A stretch of 64,000 nt of DNA from Micromonospora luteifusca (GCF_016907275.1 NZ_JAFBBP010000001.1:4888001-4952000); one strand, 5' to 3'. Positions 1-9,141 are shown, numbered from the stretch's first letter. The notes: generated by a model from the sequence alone, not told the origin. Numbers and translations are program-made.

Positions 1-112
1 TGTCCGTGACCATCGCCGGCCCACGAAGCGGGCCGCCCGGTGGTACGCAGCGCCGCCCCGAGCGGATCAACGAACGGCGAAAAAACTTCTGCGTGGCCGT
101 CGGATCGGGCGG

Positions 113-970
113 TCAGCGGCGGACGGAGAACAGGCCTGGCGGTGGCGGATCGGAGCCGGTGGCATCCGCGTCCCGCACCACCTGCGAACCGCCGGCGAAG
201 CGGTCCAACTCGTCGCCGGCCACCACCCGGCCGGGGAACCAGTCGCCAGCAGCGCGCCGGGTCAGCTCCGGCACCGGCGGCGTCACCCGCCCGGCGACCA
301 GCACCAGATTCCCGTACCGGCGGCCACGCAACACCGCCGCGTCGCCGATCAGGCAGGCCTGCGGCAACACCGAACGGACCGTGGCGACCTGCCCACGCGC
401 GTGCCGCAGCGGCGGGCCGTCCGCCAGGTTCGCCAGGTACCAGCCGGCGGGGCGGAGCACCCGCGCCACCTCGGCCGCGTACTCGACCGACGTGAGGTGC
501 GCCGGGGTACGGGCACCGGCGAAGACGTCGGCGACCACCACGTCGTAACTGGCGTCCCGCGTGGAGGTCAACACCGCCCGCGCGTCCTCCACCCGGACCC
601 GCAGCCGGGCATCGGACGGCCACGGCAACACCCGGCGGACCAACTCCACCAGAGCGCCGTCCACCTCGGACACCCGCTGGGTGGAACCGGGCCGGGTGGC
701 GGACACGTACCGGGGCAGGGTCAGAGCGCCGCCGCCCAGATGCAGCACCCGCAGCGGCTCACCCGCCGGTGCGATCAGGTCCACCGCGGCGGCCAACCGC
801 CGCACGTACTCGAATTCCAGATGAGTGGGATCGGTCAGGTCGACGTGCGACTGCGGCGCGCCGTCCAACAGCAGCGTCCACGAGCCGGCCCGGTCCTGGT
901 CCGGAACAAGCTCCGCCTGCCCCGTGTCCACCTGCTCGACCACCCGGTCACCCGCCCGTTTACGTCCCAT
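113..970 (-). CDS. Spermidine synthase-like (aminopropyltransferase-fold) protein
   Basis: A 285-residue protein with a class I SAM-type Rossmann core. The nucleotide-binding loop is 'LRVLHLGGGALTLPRYV' near residue 94, followed by an acidic 'VSEVDGALVELVRR' and 'DVVVADVFAGARTPAHLTS', the pattern of spermidine synthase-like proteins often called fused/uncharacterised polyamine aminopropyltransferases. No membrane segment is visible, so it is probably cytosolic. It lies 18 bp downstream of the nurA-like gene and is probably the last gene of that operon, although a role in DNA repair is not evident. Whether it makes a polyamine or is a methyltransferase-like relative cannot be told from sequence alone. 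Confidence 0.8.
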   Translation of the reverse strand: MGRKRAGDRVVEQVDTGQAELVPDQDRAGSWTLLLDGAPQSHVDLTDPTHLEFEYVRRLAAAVDLIAPAGEPLRVLHLGGGALTLPRYVSATRPGSTQRVSEVDGALVELVRRVLPWPSDARLRVRVEDARAVLTSTRDASYDVVVADVFAGARTPAHLTSVEYAAEVARVLRPAGWYLANLADGPPLRHARGQVATVRSVLPQACLIGDAAVLRGRRYGNLVLVAGRVTPPVPELTRRAAGDWFPGRVVAGDELDRFAGGSQVVRDADATGSDPPPPGLFSVRR

Positions 971-988
971 CCCGACCAGTATCCGTGT

Positions 989-1948
989 TCAACGGGCGGC
1001 GCGGGCCGCAGCGGTCAACGCGCGGTGCAGCAGTCGGGAATCGCCGAGCAGGGCACGCAGTCGGCGCTCCAGCCCGGCGATCGGGATCAGATTCTGTGGG
1101 GCCCGCGGATCCTTGTACGGGGTGGAGGCGAAGCGCGGCAGCGTGACCAGCGACAGGTCGGCCAACTCGATCGCCGCCTCGACGGGCAGGTCGGCAGAAC
1201 ACTCCACCCGGACGATGCCCGCCCACGGCGCGCCGACCGCCACCGGCAGCCGCAAATACCACGACCAGCCACCCCAGGCGGTGCCCAGCCGGAACACCGG
1301 CGAACGCTCACCCGACGCCATACCGGTCACCACCGCCGTCAGCCGGGCATCCAGGTACTGGCTGTGCTGGGTCTTGATATACCCGAGCGTGCGCGGCAAC
1401 TGCCGGCGACTACGCAACGGGCCGTCCACCACCAGCAGGTCACCGTCGACCCGGGCGGCATCGGACACCGCCACCTCCAGCGCGGTCAGCGGACCCTGCA
1501 CGGCGGCCGGCAGCTTCGCCAGCTCACCGGTGCCACCCACCCGGTGCACCGGGTAACGAATCGCACCGGCCACCACGTCCTGCGCCGACGGGCTCGCGGT
1601 GAACAAGCCCCGACCAACCCGGGTACCGGCCAACTGCGCCGCACCCCGACCGAGGTCGCACCGGACCACCCCGGCCGCGTACGAGGCGGCCAGACCGGGG
1701 AACGACCCGCCGTCGGACTCCGCCGTCCAGATGCTCGCGTCGATCCGGCGAACACCGTCGACGAGCAGCACCACGTCGGGTGCCCGCACCCCTGGGCGTA
1801 CCCCGATCGCCCGCCAGTCCACGGCGGGCAACTCCACGTCCGCCTCGACCTGCGCGCTGCTCGGCGTGGCCGGTCCGGCAGCGGACGCCTCGAACGACGC
1901 CCCATACGCCGGATCCCACGAGTCGACAAAGAACGCGGCGTCGCTCAA
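989..1948 (-). CDS. nurA: NurA-domain nuclease
   Basis: About 319 residues. It has the two acidic landmarks of the NurA fold: an N-terminal 'DVVLLVDGVRRIDASIW' and a C-terminal 'DGDLLVVDGPLRSR' followed by 'GYIKTQHSQYL'. NurA is a 5'-3' nuclease that works with the HerA translocase on DNA ends, and a HerA-like gene heads this operon. I chose the TTG at 1948 because the sequence upstream is a triple repeat that overlaps the end of sbcC, and AAAGG from the last repeat copy sits 8 nt before the TTG. The frame stays open through all three repeat copies, so an N-terminally extended product cannot be excluded. Family assignment rests on motifs and context, not on a profile search. Confidence 0.75.
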   Translation of the reverse strand: MSDAAFFVDSWDPAYGASFEASAAGPATPSSAQVEADVELPAVDWRAIGVRPGVRAPDVVLLVDGVRRIDASIWTAESDGGSFPGLAASYAAGVVRCDLGRGAAQLAGTRVGRGLFTASPSAQDVVAGAIRYPVHRVGGTGELAKLPAAVQGPLTALEVAVSDAARVDGDLLVVDGPLRSRRQLPRTLGYIKTQHSQYLDARLTAVVTGMASGERSPVFRLGTAWGGWSWYLRLPVAVGAPWAGIVRVECSADLPVEAAIELADLSLVTLPRFASTPYKDPRAPQNLIPIAGLERRLRALLGDSRLLHRALTAAARAAR

Positions 1949-1951
1949 CGC

Positions 1952-2130
1952 GTGAGCCTTTCGTTCGCGACTGCGGGGCTCCGCTTCGCTGCACTCCTCG
2001 CGCTCACCGGTGTGAGCCTTTCGTTCGCGACTGCGGGGCTCCGCTTCGCTGCACTCCTCGCGCTCACCGGTGTGAGCCTTTCGTTCGCGACTGCGGGGCT
2101 CCGCTTCGCTGCACTCCTCGCGCTCACCGG
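1952..2130 (-). repeat. Three identical 60-bp tandem repeats between sbcC and nurA
   Basis: Period is exactly 60 bp (units begin at 1952, 2012 and 2072), with three identical copies. Read on the coding strand, each unit begins GGTGAGCGCGAGGAGTG and ends GAACGAAAGGCTCACA. The TGA of the first unit is the sbcC stop codon, and the AAAGG of the last unit is placed as the nurA ribosome binding site. Related 57-bp units lie at 5751-5864 and 33239-33295, always in the same orientation relative to transcription. Confidence 0.9.
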
Positions 2131-4598
2131 CCCGTCCGTTCGACCCGCGCCGACCGGGCATCCTTGCGCACCTCGAAGCGGACCGGGATCCGCTCGGCCA
2201 GCGCCGGCACGTGGGTGACCACGCCGACCATCCGGTCGCCCCGGGCGGCCAGGTTTTCCAACGTGGCGGCGACCGTGTCCAGGGTGGCCGCGTCGAGCGT
2301 GCCGAAGCCCTCGTCCAGGACGATCGACTCCAGGCTCGCCGCCGTGGTCGACATCCCAGCCAACTGCTCGGAGAGCGCCAACGCCAGCGCCAGCGACGCC
2401 TGGAACGTCTCACCCCCGGAGAGGGTGCGTACGCCCCGGCGCAGCCCCGCGTCGTGGTGGTCGACCACGACGAACTCGCCCTTGTCGTGCACCAGCTCGT
2501 ACTGACCGGAGGAGAGCTCCCGCAGGATCCCCGACGCGCCGTCGACCAGCAGGTCCAACGCCTCGGCCAGCAACCACCGCTCGAAGTTGTTGGCCCGCAG
2601 GTGCCCAGCCAGCGCGCGCGCCACCTGTGCCTCCCGCTCGTGCCCGGCCCGCTGCTCGCGCAGCGTCCCGGCCTGCTCGCGGCGTTCCCGCAGCCGACGC
2701 CGGTCGGCATCGGCCCGCTCCACCGCCACGGTCGCGGCGTGCACCGGGTCCTCACCGACCGGCACGTCGGCGGTGGCGAAGAGACCGGCGATACGCTGCT
2801 GCACCGCGTCTGCCACCGACTCCGCCTCGGCGACGGCGACAGCCCGGCCGGCCCGGTCGGCGCGGCGGCGGTCCGCCTCGCTCGTCGCCCAGCCGGTCAG
2901 CGCGGCCCACGCCACGGCCACGTCGTCCCGGTCGGTCGCGGGCGGACCGAACCGGGCCAGCCCGTCGCGGGAAGTGTCGAAGGCGCGCCACGCCGCCCGC
3001 AGCCGCTCCTCGGCGGCGTCCACCCCGGCCCGGGCCTGGCGAGCGGTCTCGCGGCCAGCCCGGACCGCCGTCGCCGCCTCCTCCAGGGCACGCCGCAACC
3101 GGGCATGCTCGGCCAACTCCCGGCGCAGCACCGCGGGCTCGGCGGCGCCGGCGAGCTGCCCGTCCAGCTCGGCCAGTCGGGCTTCCAACTGCTCCTGGCG
3201 AGCCCGCGCCTGCACCAGCAGCCGCTCCAGGTCACGCGCCGCCGCGTCCCGCTGCTGCACGGCCGTCTGCGCGGCCTTGGTCGCGGCCCGCGCCGCCTTG
3301 CCCGCCGCCGTCGCGGCAGCCACCGCCGAATCGGCCGGCACCGCCGGCACCCGCGCCACCGGCTGCTCACAGACCGGGCAGGCCGCGCCGGCATGCAGGT
3401 GCACCCGCAGACTGACCGCCAGGTCGGTGGCCTTCGCCTCCTCGTGCGCCCGGAAGGCCGCCTCCAGCTCGGCGTCGGCCCGCTCGGCCGCCGCGCGGGC
3501 GACGGCCAGCGCGGCCACCGCCGTGGCGTGCTCGTCGTTCGCCGCGCTCACCGCAGCGCGGACCGTGTCGACCTCGCCGGACAGCCGGTCCCGATCGTCG
3601 TACGCCCGCAGCAGCAGTCGCACCGCGCTCTCGTCACCGGCACCGGCCAGCTCGCCGCGCAGCTTCTCCTCCCGCTCCTCGGCCAGCGACACCCCGGTCG
3701 CCGCGGCCTCGGCCTCGGCCCGCGCAGCGGTGACCGCACGAGCCACCTCGGTCACCCCACCGGGTGCGCGCACCCCGGTCAACACGGTCAGCTCGTCGTC
3801 GAGGGCGGTCAGCGCCGCCGCCGCCTCCCGGGCGGTGGCCCTGGCCGCCGCCAATTCCGGCACCGCCGCGGTCACCGCGGCGGCCAGCTCGGTCATCCGG
3901 TCGACCCGGGCATCGGCGTCGGCCAACGCCTCGTCGTCCACGCCGGTGAGCCCGGCGAGCAGCTGATCGACCGCGTCGAGCCGGGCGTCCGCCTGTGCGG
4001 CGCGCGCCGTCGCCTTCTTCTGCACATCCTCGTAGACGCCGAGCCCGAGCAGGTTGACCAGGATCTGCTGCCGGGTCGCCGGCTTGGCGTGCAGGAAATC
4101 AGCGAACTGCCCCTGTGGCAGCACCACACAGCTGGTGAACTGCTCGTACGGCAGCCCGACCGCATCCAGCACCGCCTGCTCCATCTCGGCGGGAGTGCCG
4201 GCCACCACCTCGCCGAGGTCGTCCGGGCTCAACCCGGTGTCCAGCTTGGTCACGTCGAAGCCGGCCGGCATCAGCTGCAACCCGGCGTTCGCGGTCTTGA
4301 CGTTGCCCCGGCCGTCCCGGCGCACCACCCGGGTGGCCACATAGCGGGCCCCGCCAGACTCGAAGACCAACCGCACCCGGGCCTCGGTCGCCGACGGCGC
4401 GAGCGCGTTCGCCAACCCTCGGGCGCCACCCCAGCGGGGCACCATGCCGTAGAGGGCGAAGCAGATGGCGTCCAGCACCGTGGACTTACCCGAACCGGTC
4501 GGGCCGATCAAGGCGAAGAAGTCGGCATCGGTGAAGTCGATTGTCGTGTCGTCCCGGAAGACCGTGAACCCGGCCATGTCCAACCGCATCGGACGCAT
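2124..4598 (-). CDS. sbcC: SbcC/Rad50-type exonuclease subunit (SMC-like ATPase)
   Basis: An 824-residue Rad50/SbcC homologue. The Walker A loop 'GPTGSGKSTVLDAICFALYG' is near residue 31, followed by Ala/Arg/Glu-rich coiled coils broken by a zinc-hook 'CPVC' near residue 400. The C-terminal ABC signature 'LSGGETFQASLALALALSEQ' and Walker B 'SIVLDEGFGTLDAATL' complete the head. With SbcD it forms an ATP-dependent nuclease that opens hairpins and trims DNA ends. The start overlaps the sbcD stop as ATGA, indicating translational coupling. At 824 residues it is shorter than the roughly 1000-residue E. coli protein, as is common in actinobacteria. Its stop codon lies inside the first 60-bp repeat. 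Confidence 0.95.
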   Translation of the reverse strand: MRPMRLDMAGFTVFRDDTTIDFTDADFFALIGPTGSGKSTVLDAICFALYGMVPRWGGARGLANALAPSATEARVRLVFESGGARYVATRVVRRDGRGNVKTANAGLQLMPAGFDVTKLDTGLSPDDLGEVVAGTPAEMEQAVLDAVGLPYEQFTSCVVLPQGQFADFLHAKPATRQQILVNLLGLGVYEDVQKKATARAAQADARLDAVDQLLAGLTGVDDEALADADARVDRMTELAAAVTAAVPELAAARATAREAAAALTALDDELTVLTGVRAPGGVTEVARAVTAARAEAEAAATGVSLAEEREEKLRGELAGAGDESAVRLLLRAYDDRDRLSGEVDTVRAAVSAANDEHATAVAALAVARAAAERADAELEAAFRAHEEAKATDLAVSLRVHLHAGAACPVCEQPVARVPAVPADSAVAAATAAGKAARAATKAAQTAVQQRDAAARDLERLLVQARARQEQLEARLAELDGQLAGAAEPAVLRRELAEHARLRRALEEAATAVRAGRETARQARAGVDAAEERLRAAWRAFDTSRDGLARFGPPATDRDDVAVAWAALTGWATSEADRRRADRAGRAVAVAEAESVADAVQQRIAGLFATADVPVGEDPVHAATVAVERADADRRRLRERREQAGTLREQRAGHEREAQVARALAGHLRANNFERWLLAEALDLLVDGASGILRELSSGQYELVHDKGEFVVVDHHDAGLRRGVRTLSGGETFQASLALALALSEQLAGMSTTAASLESIVLDEGFGTLDAATLDTVAATLENLAARGDRMVGVVTHVPALAERIPVRFEVRKDARSARVERTGR

Positions 4599-5746
4599 CA
4601 GTGATCGACCTCCTCGAAGAGCTCGTCGAAGAGCTCCCGGACGCCCTCGTCGGCGTGGCCCCGGCTGTCCAGGTAGTCGGCGAACAACTCCCGCGGCGAA
4701 CGCCCGGAGCGTTGCGCGATGCGGGCACCGCTGCCCGGCGCGGCCAGCAGCTCCGGGTCGATCCGGATCTCCAGCGCCCGGGGGAGCAGCTCCTGGACCT
4801 CCTCGCGCAGGCCGGCGCGGGGTTGCTCCCGCACGTACACCCGCAGCCAGGCGTCCGGTGCCTCGATCTCGGCGAGCTGGGCCAGGGTGCCGCGCACCGT
4901 ACGCAGCGCGCTCGCCGCGGTCACCGGCACCTCACGCACCCGCGCGGCGGTGCTGGCGGTCACCTCGACCAGCGTCACCGAGGGGACGTTTTCCTGCTCA
5001 CCGAAGTCGACCGCGAGCGGGCTGCCGCTGTAGCGCACCGGGCAGGGACCTACGACCCGCTGCGCCCGGTGCAGATGGCCCAGCGCCACGTAGTGCGCGG
5101 TGGCCGGGAAGACGGTGGCCGGGACGGCGTAGCCCAGCACCGTGTGCGCGTCGCGTTCGCCGCCGCCGGTGGTCGCGCCGGTCACCGTCAGGTGCGCGGT
5201 GACCAGGTGCACCCGGTCCGGTTCGCGGAACCCCTCGGTCAGACGCTCCAGCACCCGGCCCAGGTGGTCGGCGTACGTCTGGTTGGTCTCCGCCGCGGTC
5301 AGCTCGTACATCTCCAGCGCACGCACCGCGTACCGCTGGGACAGGAACGGCAGCGCGGCCAGCTGCCACCGCTCGCCGCCGGCCGTGGTGCCGTCGATGA
5401 CGTGCTCGTCCGGGTTTTCCCGGACCCCGCCGCGCAGCGTGATGCCTGCGGCATCAGCCCAGGGGCGCAGCGCGTCCAGCGCGGGGCCGTTGTCGTGGTT
5501 GCCGCCGATCGCGACCACGTCCGCGCCGGTGCGACGCAGCGCGGTCAGCGCCCGGGTGACCAGGCGCGTCGCCTCCGAGGTCGGCGCGGCGGTGTCGTAG
5601 AGGTCACCAGCGACGATCACCAGATCCGGCTGCTCGGCGCGGGCAATGTCGATCACCCCGGCCAGCACCGCCTTGTGCTCCTCGGCCCGGGACTGCCCCT
5701 TGAGCACCTTTCCCACGTGCCAGTCGGAGGTGTGCAGGATCTTCAT
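4598..5746 (-). CDS. sbcD: SbcD/Mre11-type exonuclease subunit
   Basis: 382 residues with the full calcineurin-like metallophosphoesterase signature. The motifs are 'HTSDWHVGK' at the N-terminus, 'VIVAGDLYDTAAP', 'AIGGNHDNG', 'LVTAHLTV' and 'YVALGHLHRAQ', which supply the Mn-binding Asp, His and Asn residues. It is the nuclease partner of SbcC, and the two genes overlap by ATGA. The ATG is 11 nt downstream of a GGAAGG contributed by the tandem repeat at 5751-5864, slightly longer than optimal spacing. Upstream in the same transcription unit is a HerA-like translocase, so the four genes form an end-processing set. Confidence 0.95.
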   Translation of the reverse strand: MKILHTSDWHVGKVLKGQSRAEEHKAVLAGVIDIARAEQPDLVIVAGDLYDTAAPTSEATRLVTRALTALRRTGADVVAIGGNHDNGPALDALRPWADAAGITLRGGVRENPDEHVIDGTTAGGERWQLAALPFLSQRYAVRALEMYELTAAETNQTYADHLGRVLERLTEGFREPDRVHLVTAHLTVTGATTGGGERDAHTVLGYAVPATVFPATAHYVALGHLHRAQRVVGPCPVRYSGSPLAVDFGEQENVPSVTLVEVTASTAARVREVPVTAASALRTVRGTLAQLAEIEAPDAWLRVYVREQPRAGLREEVQELLPRALEIRIDPELLAAPGSGARIAQRSGRSPRELFADYLDSRGHADEGVRELFDELFEEVDH

Positions 5747-5750
5747 GACT

Positions 5751-5864
5751 GTGCTGGCCTTCCGTTCGCGACTGCGGGGCTCGCAAGCTCACTCCTCGCG
5801 CTCACCTGTGCTGGCCTTCCGTTCGCGACTGCGGGGCTCGCAAGCTCACTCCTCGCGCTCACCT
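5751..5864 (-). repeat. Two 57-bp tandem repeats between herA-like gene and sbcD
   Basis: Two copies of a 57-bp unit begin at 5751 and 5808, followed by a degenerate fragment up to the herA-like stop. On the coding strand the unit starts GTGAGCGCGAGGAGTGAGC, contains GCGAGCCCCGCAGTCGCGAA and ends GGAAGGCCAGCACAG. It is the same family as the 60-bp units at 1952-2130. Internal complementarity (CGCGA with TCGCG) would allow a stem-loop. Confidence 0.9.
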
Positions 5865-5877
5865 GTGCCGGCCCTAC

Positions 5878-7632
5878 CTAGAACGGGATGTCGTCGTCGG
5901 TGCTGCCGCCGCCGGAGCCCACCACGGCGAACGGGTCGGCGGACTGGGTGATCGAGCGCAACGTCTCGGATGGTGCCCGGCCCGCCTCGGAGACCCGGGT
6001 GGCCCAGGCCGGGAACGGGAACTCCAGGCAGAGCGGCACCGGGATGTCCGGCTGGTTGACGAACATGGTGCCCGGTTTGGCCAGCAGCGCCCGCTGTCGC
6101 TGCGCGGGCGGGAGGAAACCGTACTCCGGGCGGGAGGCCTCGGCCGGGTCGAGCCGGCCGACCACCCGGATCGCCGAGTTGGTGACGATCCGCCGCTCCA
6201 CCTCGCTCGCCGTCTGCTGCGCGCCGATCAGGATCACCCCGAGCGAGCGGCCCCGCTCGGCGATGTCCAGCAGGACCTCCTTGATCGGGGAGGAGCCCTC
6301 GCGGGGGGCGTACTTGTTGAGCTCGTCGAGGACGACGAAGAGCAGCGGCTTGGCGGTGCCGGACTTCTCCTTGCGCTCGAACTCGCTCTTGAGCGTCACA
6401 CCGACCACGAACCGCTGCGCGCGGTCGGGAAGGTTGTGCAGGTCAACGACGGTGACCTGCGCCGACTCGCTGGTGTTGATCGAATGCGGGCGGCGGGTGG
6501 CGAGGTCACCGCGGATCAGCCGGGCGAGGTCCTTCTTGCTGCCGATCAACCGCCGGGCGAACGCGTTGACGGTGCCCAGACCGACCGCGCTGCCGGCCCA
6601 GTCGGAGCGGGTCTCGTCGTCGTTGAGCTGGTCGACGATGTGGTCGACCAAATCACCGTAGGAGCCGAGCCGGACCCCGTCGATGCTCACCCCACCGTCG
6701 GCGGGCTGGGCGTAGCGGGCCAGGTGCGCGGCCACCGAGTGGACCACCATCGTGTACTGCTGGCGCTCGTCGTCGGCGTCGGCGAAGACGTAGGGCAGCA
6801 GGCGGTCGGCACAGAACTCGTCCAGCGTCCAGTAGAACGAGTCCACCCCGGTGAGCCGGCTGCTCACATCCGGCGTGCCGGCCGCGTCACCGACGCGGGG
6901 CGGGGCGTACACCCGCACGTCCGGGAAGGCGCCGGCGCTCAGACCGAGCTTCGCGTACGCCGCGCGGGTGGGCTCGTCGAGGCGGGTGTTGGGATGGTCC
7001 AGGAAGAGCAGGTCCTCACCCTTGACGTTGAAGATCAGCGCCTTGGCGTTGACCGCGTCGCCGCCCAGCACCCCGGAGCGGAAGACCGAGTAGAGCAGGA
7101 AGGTGGCGAAGCTGGTCTTGGTGGCCACCCCGGAGATGCCGGAGATGGAGACGTGCGCGCCCCGGCTGCCGTCGAGGAAGTCGGCGTTGAGGTAGACCGG
7201 GACCCCGTCGCGACCCATCCCCATCGGGATGCGCCGCTCCATCCGGTCGAAGTGCAACGCACGCGCCCGGGCGTCGCCCTCGGCCCGGTGCACCACCGCA
7301 CCCGGGGTCGGCGGCACGTAGAGCTCCGGATCGACCCGCGTGGTGGTCACCTCGGCCGCCTCCTGCACCTGCGCCGGCAGCGTGCCGTCGGCGATGGCGA
7401 ACACGTCGGAGTCGAACTGGGCGCCCTCGTGGCGAGCGCGGACCTGGGTGACGACGCCGGCGATCGTCACCGGCTCCCGGTCGGGCAACTCTCGCCGGGT
7501 GACCACGACATCGTCGAGCTGGAGGTAGCTGCCGGGTGCCACGGCCGTCCAGAACTGCAACGGAGTGGCGTCGGCGGTGCCCAGCACCCGCCCGACCGCC
7601 TCGCCAGGGCTGTCGAGGTCGGCGTCGGTCAT
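5878..7632 (-). CDS. herA: HerA-like DNA translocase (DUF87/HAS-barrel ATPase)
   Basis: 584 residues: an N-terminal beta-rich HAS-barrel-like part (about 1-140), then a FtsK/HerA RecA core. The nucleotide loop is 'SGISGVATKTSFATFLL' near residue 165, a departure from the usual GxxxxGK[ST] loop. Walker B is 'PLLFVVLDELNKYAP', with downstream 'ERGRSLGVILIGAQQTASEVERRI' typical of HerA ATPases. HerA forms a hexameric ring that feeds DNA to NurA. Four genes downstream (sbcD, sbcC, nurA-like and an aminopropyltransferase-like gene) read in the same direction. Upstream is a 228-bp divergent gap to the ECF sigma gene, where the operon promoter should lie. Confidence 0.85.
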   Translation of the reverse strand: MTDADLDSPGEAVGRVLGTADATPLQFWTAVAPGSYLQLDDVVVTRRELPDREPVTIAGVVTQVRARHEGAQFDSDVFAIADGTLPAQVQEAAEVTTTRVDPELYVPPTPGAVVHRAEGDARARALHFDRMERRIPMGMGRDGVPVYLNADFLDGSRGAHVSISGISGVATKTSFATFLLYSVFRSGVLGGDAVNAKALIFNVKGEDLLFLDHPNTRLDEPTRAAYAKLGLSAGAFPDVRVYAPPRVGDAAGTPDVSSRLTGVDSFYWTLDEFCADRLLPYVFADADDERQQYTMVVHSVAAHLARYAQPADGGVSIDGVRLGSYGDLVDHIVDQLNDDETRSDWAGSAVGLGTVNAFARRLIGSKKDLARLIRGDLATRRPHSINTSESAQVTVVDLHNLPDRAQRFVVGVTLKSEFERKEKSGTAKPLLFVVLDELNKYAPREGSSPIKEVLLDIAERGRSLGVILIGAQQTASEVERRIVTNSAIRVVGRLDPAEASRPEYGFLPPAQRQRALLAKPGTMFVNQPDIPVPLCLEFPFPAWATRVSEAGRAPSETLRSITQSADPFAVVGSGGGSTDDDIPF

Positions 7633-7860
7633 CGGGTGACCTGGGTCGGTCGGGCATCACGGTCGGCGCGCATGCCCTGCATCCTGCCCGAGGAGTACGA
7701 CAGGTCGCCACGCGACGCGGCGGACGACACCCTGGCCCGTCACGCACCTGACGGTGGGTGTGTGACCGAGAACAGTGTGTCGCTGTCTCGGTGTGTGCGG
7801 GTCATCATCGACCACTCAACCTCGCTGCCGGCGGTCGCGTTATCTAGACATGGAGCCCGC

Positions 7861-8376
7861 ATGAATGACGACTTCGGCACCTTCGTCTCGACCAGTGGTC
7901 CCCGGCTCCTGCGTTTCGCCGTTCTGATCACCGGCCAACGAGCGGACGCCGAGGACCTGTTGCAGGAGGTTCTCCTGCAGGCTTACCCGCGCTGGCGTGT
8001 GGTGCGGGAACGGCAGCCGGAGGCCTATCTGCGCCGAGCCATGATTAACCGGCTGATCAGTCGCTGGCGCTCGCCGTGGAGCCGTCGCCGGGCCGCCGAG
8101 TTGCCGGACGACCTCGCGCAGCCCGATGAGCTGGGCCGGGTGGACGACCGCGAACTGCTGCTGGAGGCGCTGCGTCAACTGCCGCCCCGGATGCGGGCGG
8201 TCGTGGTGCTCCGGTACTGGCTCGGTTGCACCGAGGCCGAGACGGCCGCCGAGTTGGGCTGTTCCGCCGGGTCGGTGAAGAGCCAGGCGTCCCGTGGCCT
8301 GCACCGACTTCGGGTTGGTCTGGAAGGCGTCGCAGCGATCCCGATCGACGTTGCGAAGGAGGAGAACCATGCGTGA
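7861..8376 (+). CDS. SigE-family ECF RNA polymerase sigma factor
   Basis: 171 residues with sigma region 2 ('LLRFAVLITGQRADAEDLLQEVLLQAY', residues about 17-45) and region 4 ('LPPRMRAVVVLRYWLGCTEAETAAELGCSAGSVKS'). The pattern matches the actinobacterial SigE/SigM-like ECF family. The frame is open far upstream, but the ATG at 7861 is preceded by GGAGCCCGC and begins the conserved region, so it is the likely start. The stop overlaps the next gene by 8 nt. That gene encodes a small single-span membrane protein, probably its anti-sigma partner. Confidence 0.9.
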   Translation: MNDDFGTFVSTSGPRLLRFAVLITGQRADAEDLLQEVLLQAYPRWRVVRERQPEAYLRRAMINRLISRWRSPWSRRRAAELPDDLAQPDELGRVDDRELLLEALRQLPPRMRAVVVLRYWLGCTEAETAAELGCSAGSVKSQASRGLHRLRVGLEGVAAIPIDVAKEENHA

Positions 8377-9118
8377 TCACGACGTTGCCGAGATGCTCGA
8401 TCGCGCTGTGGCGACAGTCGAGCTGCCAGCAGGCTTCACCGCACGGATCATCGCGGGCGGCCGAGCTCGACGCCGACGACGCCTCCTGCTCTCCGGCGGC
8501 GCGCTGGTGGTCGTGATGGCGCTGGCAGCCCTGCTGGTGGCACCGGATGGGCCGGCGGGCCGGGGGCGTGGTGAGGCGATCAGCGTCGCGGGCCCGAGCA
8601 TCGAGCCCCGTGTCCTGGTCGGGATCGTCGGCTCCGACGGCAGGCCGGCCACGGCTGAGCGGGTGGTCGCGGTGGGCCGGACCGGAACGGAGACGCTGGT
8701 GGTGCTGCGCCGTGCCGCGCGTGCGGGGGAGATGACGAGTGGGGGTCACGCGGCCGAGGTGTGGATCGTGGCCGATGGCGGCGACCAGAGCAGGTCCCTG
8801 GACTATCTGTCGTACGACCTGGCCTGCGTTGACGGTGACCAGGTCTGCGACGACGTCCGGTCCACGGGTGGCGGGCTGGGGCTGGCGGTCGCCCGCCGGT
8901 CGGGTGGGCGGCTCTTCGTCCTGGCGCAGGCACCCGAGGGTCGTACCGTCGAGGTTGTCGCGAACGGCGTGCGGCACCCGGTCGGCGCGGCGCCACGCGG
9001 CGCCGTCGTCGAGGTGGACGCCGACGAGCCGTACGACGAGGTGCAGGTGTGGGCGACCATGGCGGACGGCCGGCGGTACCGGATCGTGTGGGCGCCCGGT
9101 GCCGTGCTGCCCGACTGA
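8369..9118 (+). CDS. Putative anti-sigma-type single-pass membrane protein
   Basis: 249 residues. An acidic N-terminal stretch (about 1-30) is followed by a basic RARRRRR cluster and one transmembrane helix 'LLLSGGALVVVMALAALLVA' (about residues 41-60), then a roughly 185-residue external domain. The start overlaps the sigma gene by 8 nt after GGAGAACC. The topology (cytoplasmic head, one span, sensor domain outside) is that of proteins paired with SigE-family ECF factors, but I see no zinc-binding HxxxCxxC anti-sigma motif. Assignment as anti-sigma factor is inference from position. Confidence 0.65.
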   Translation: MRDHDVAEMLDRAVATVELPAGFTARIIAGGRARRRRRLLLSGGALVVVMALAALLVAPDGPAGRGRGEAISVAGPSIEPRVLVGIVGSDGRPATAERVVAVGRTGTETLVVLRRAARAGEMTSGGHAAEVWIVADGGDQSRSLDYLSYDLACVDGDQVCDDVRSTGGGLGLAVARRSGGRLFVLAQAPEGRTVEVVANGVRHPVGAAPRGAVVEVDADEPYDEVQVWATMADGRRYRIVWAPGAVLPD

Positions 9119-9141
9119 TTGCCCGGGAGTCGACCGGATGC

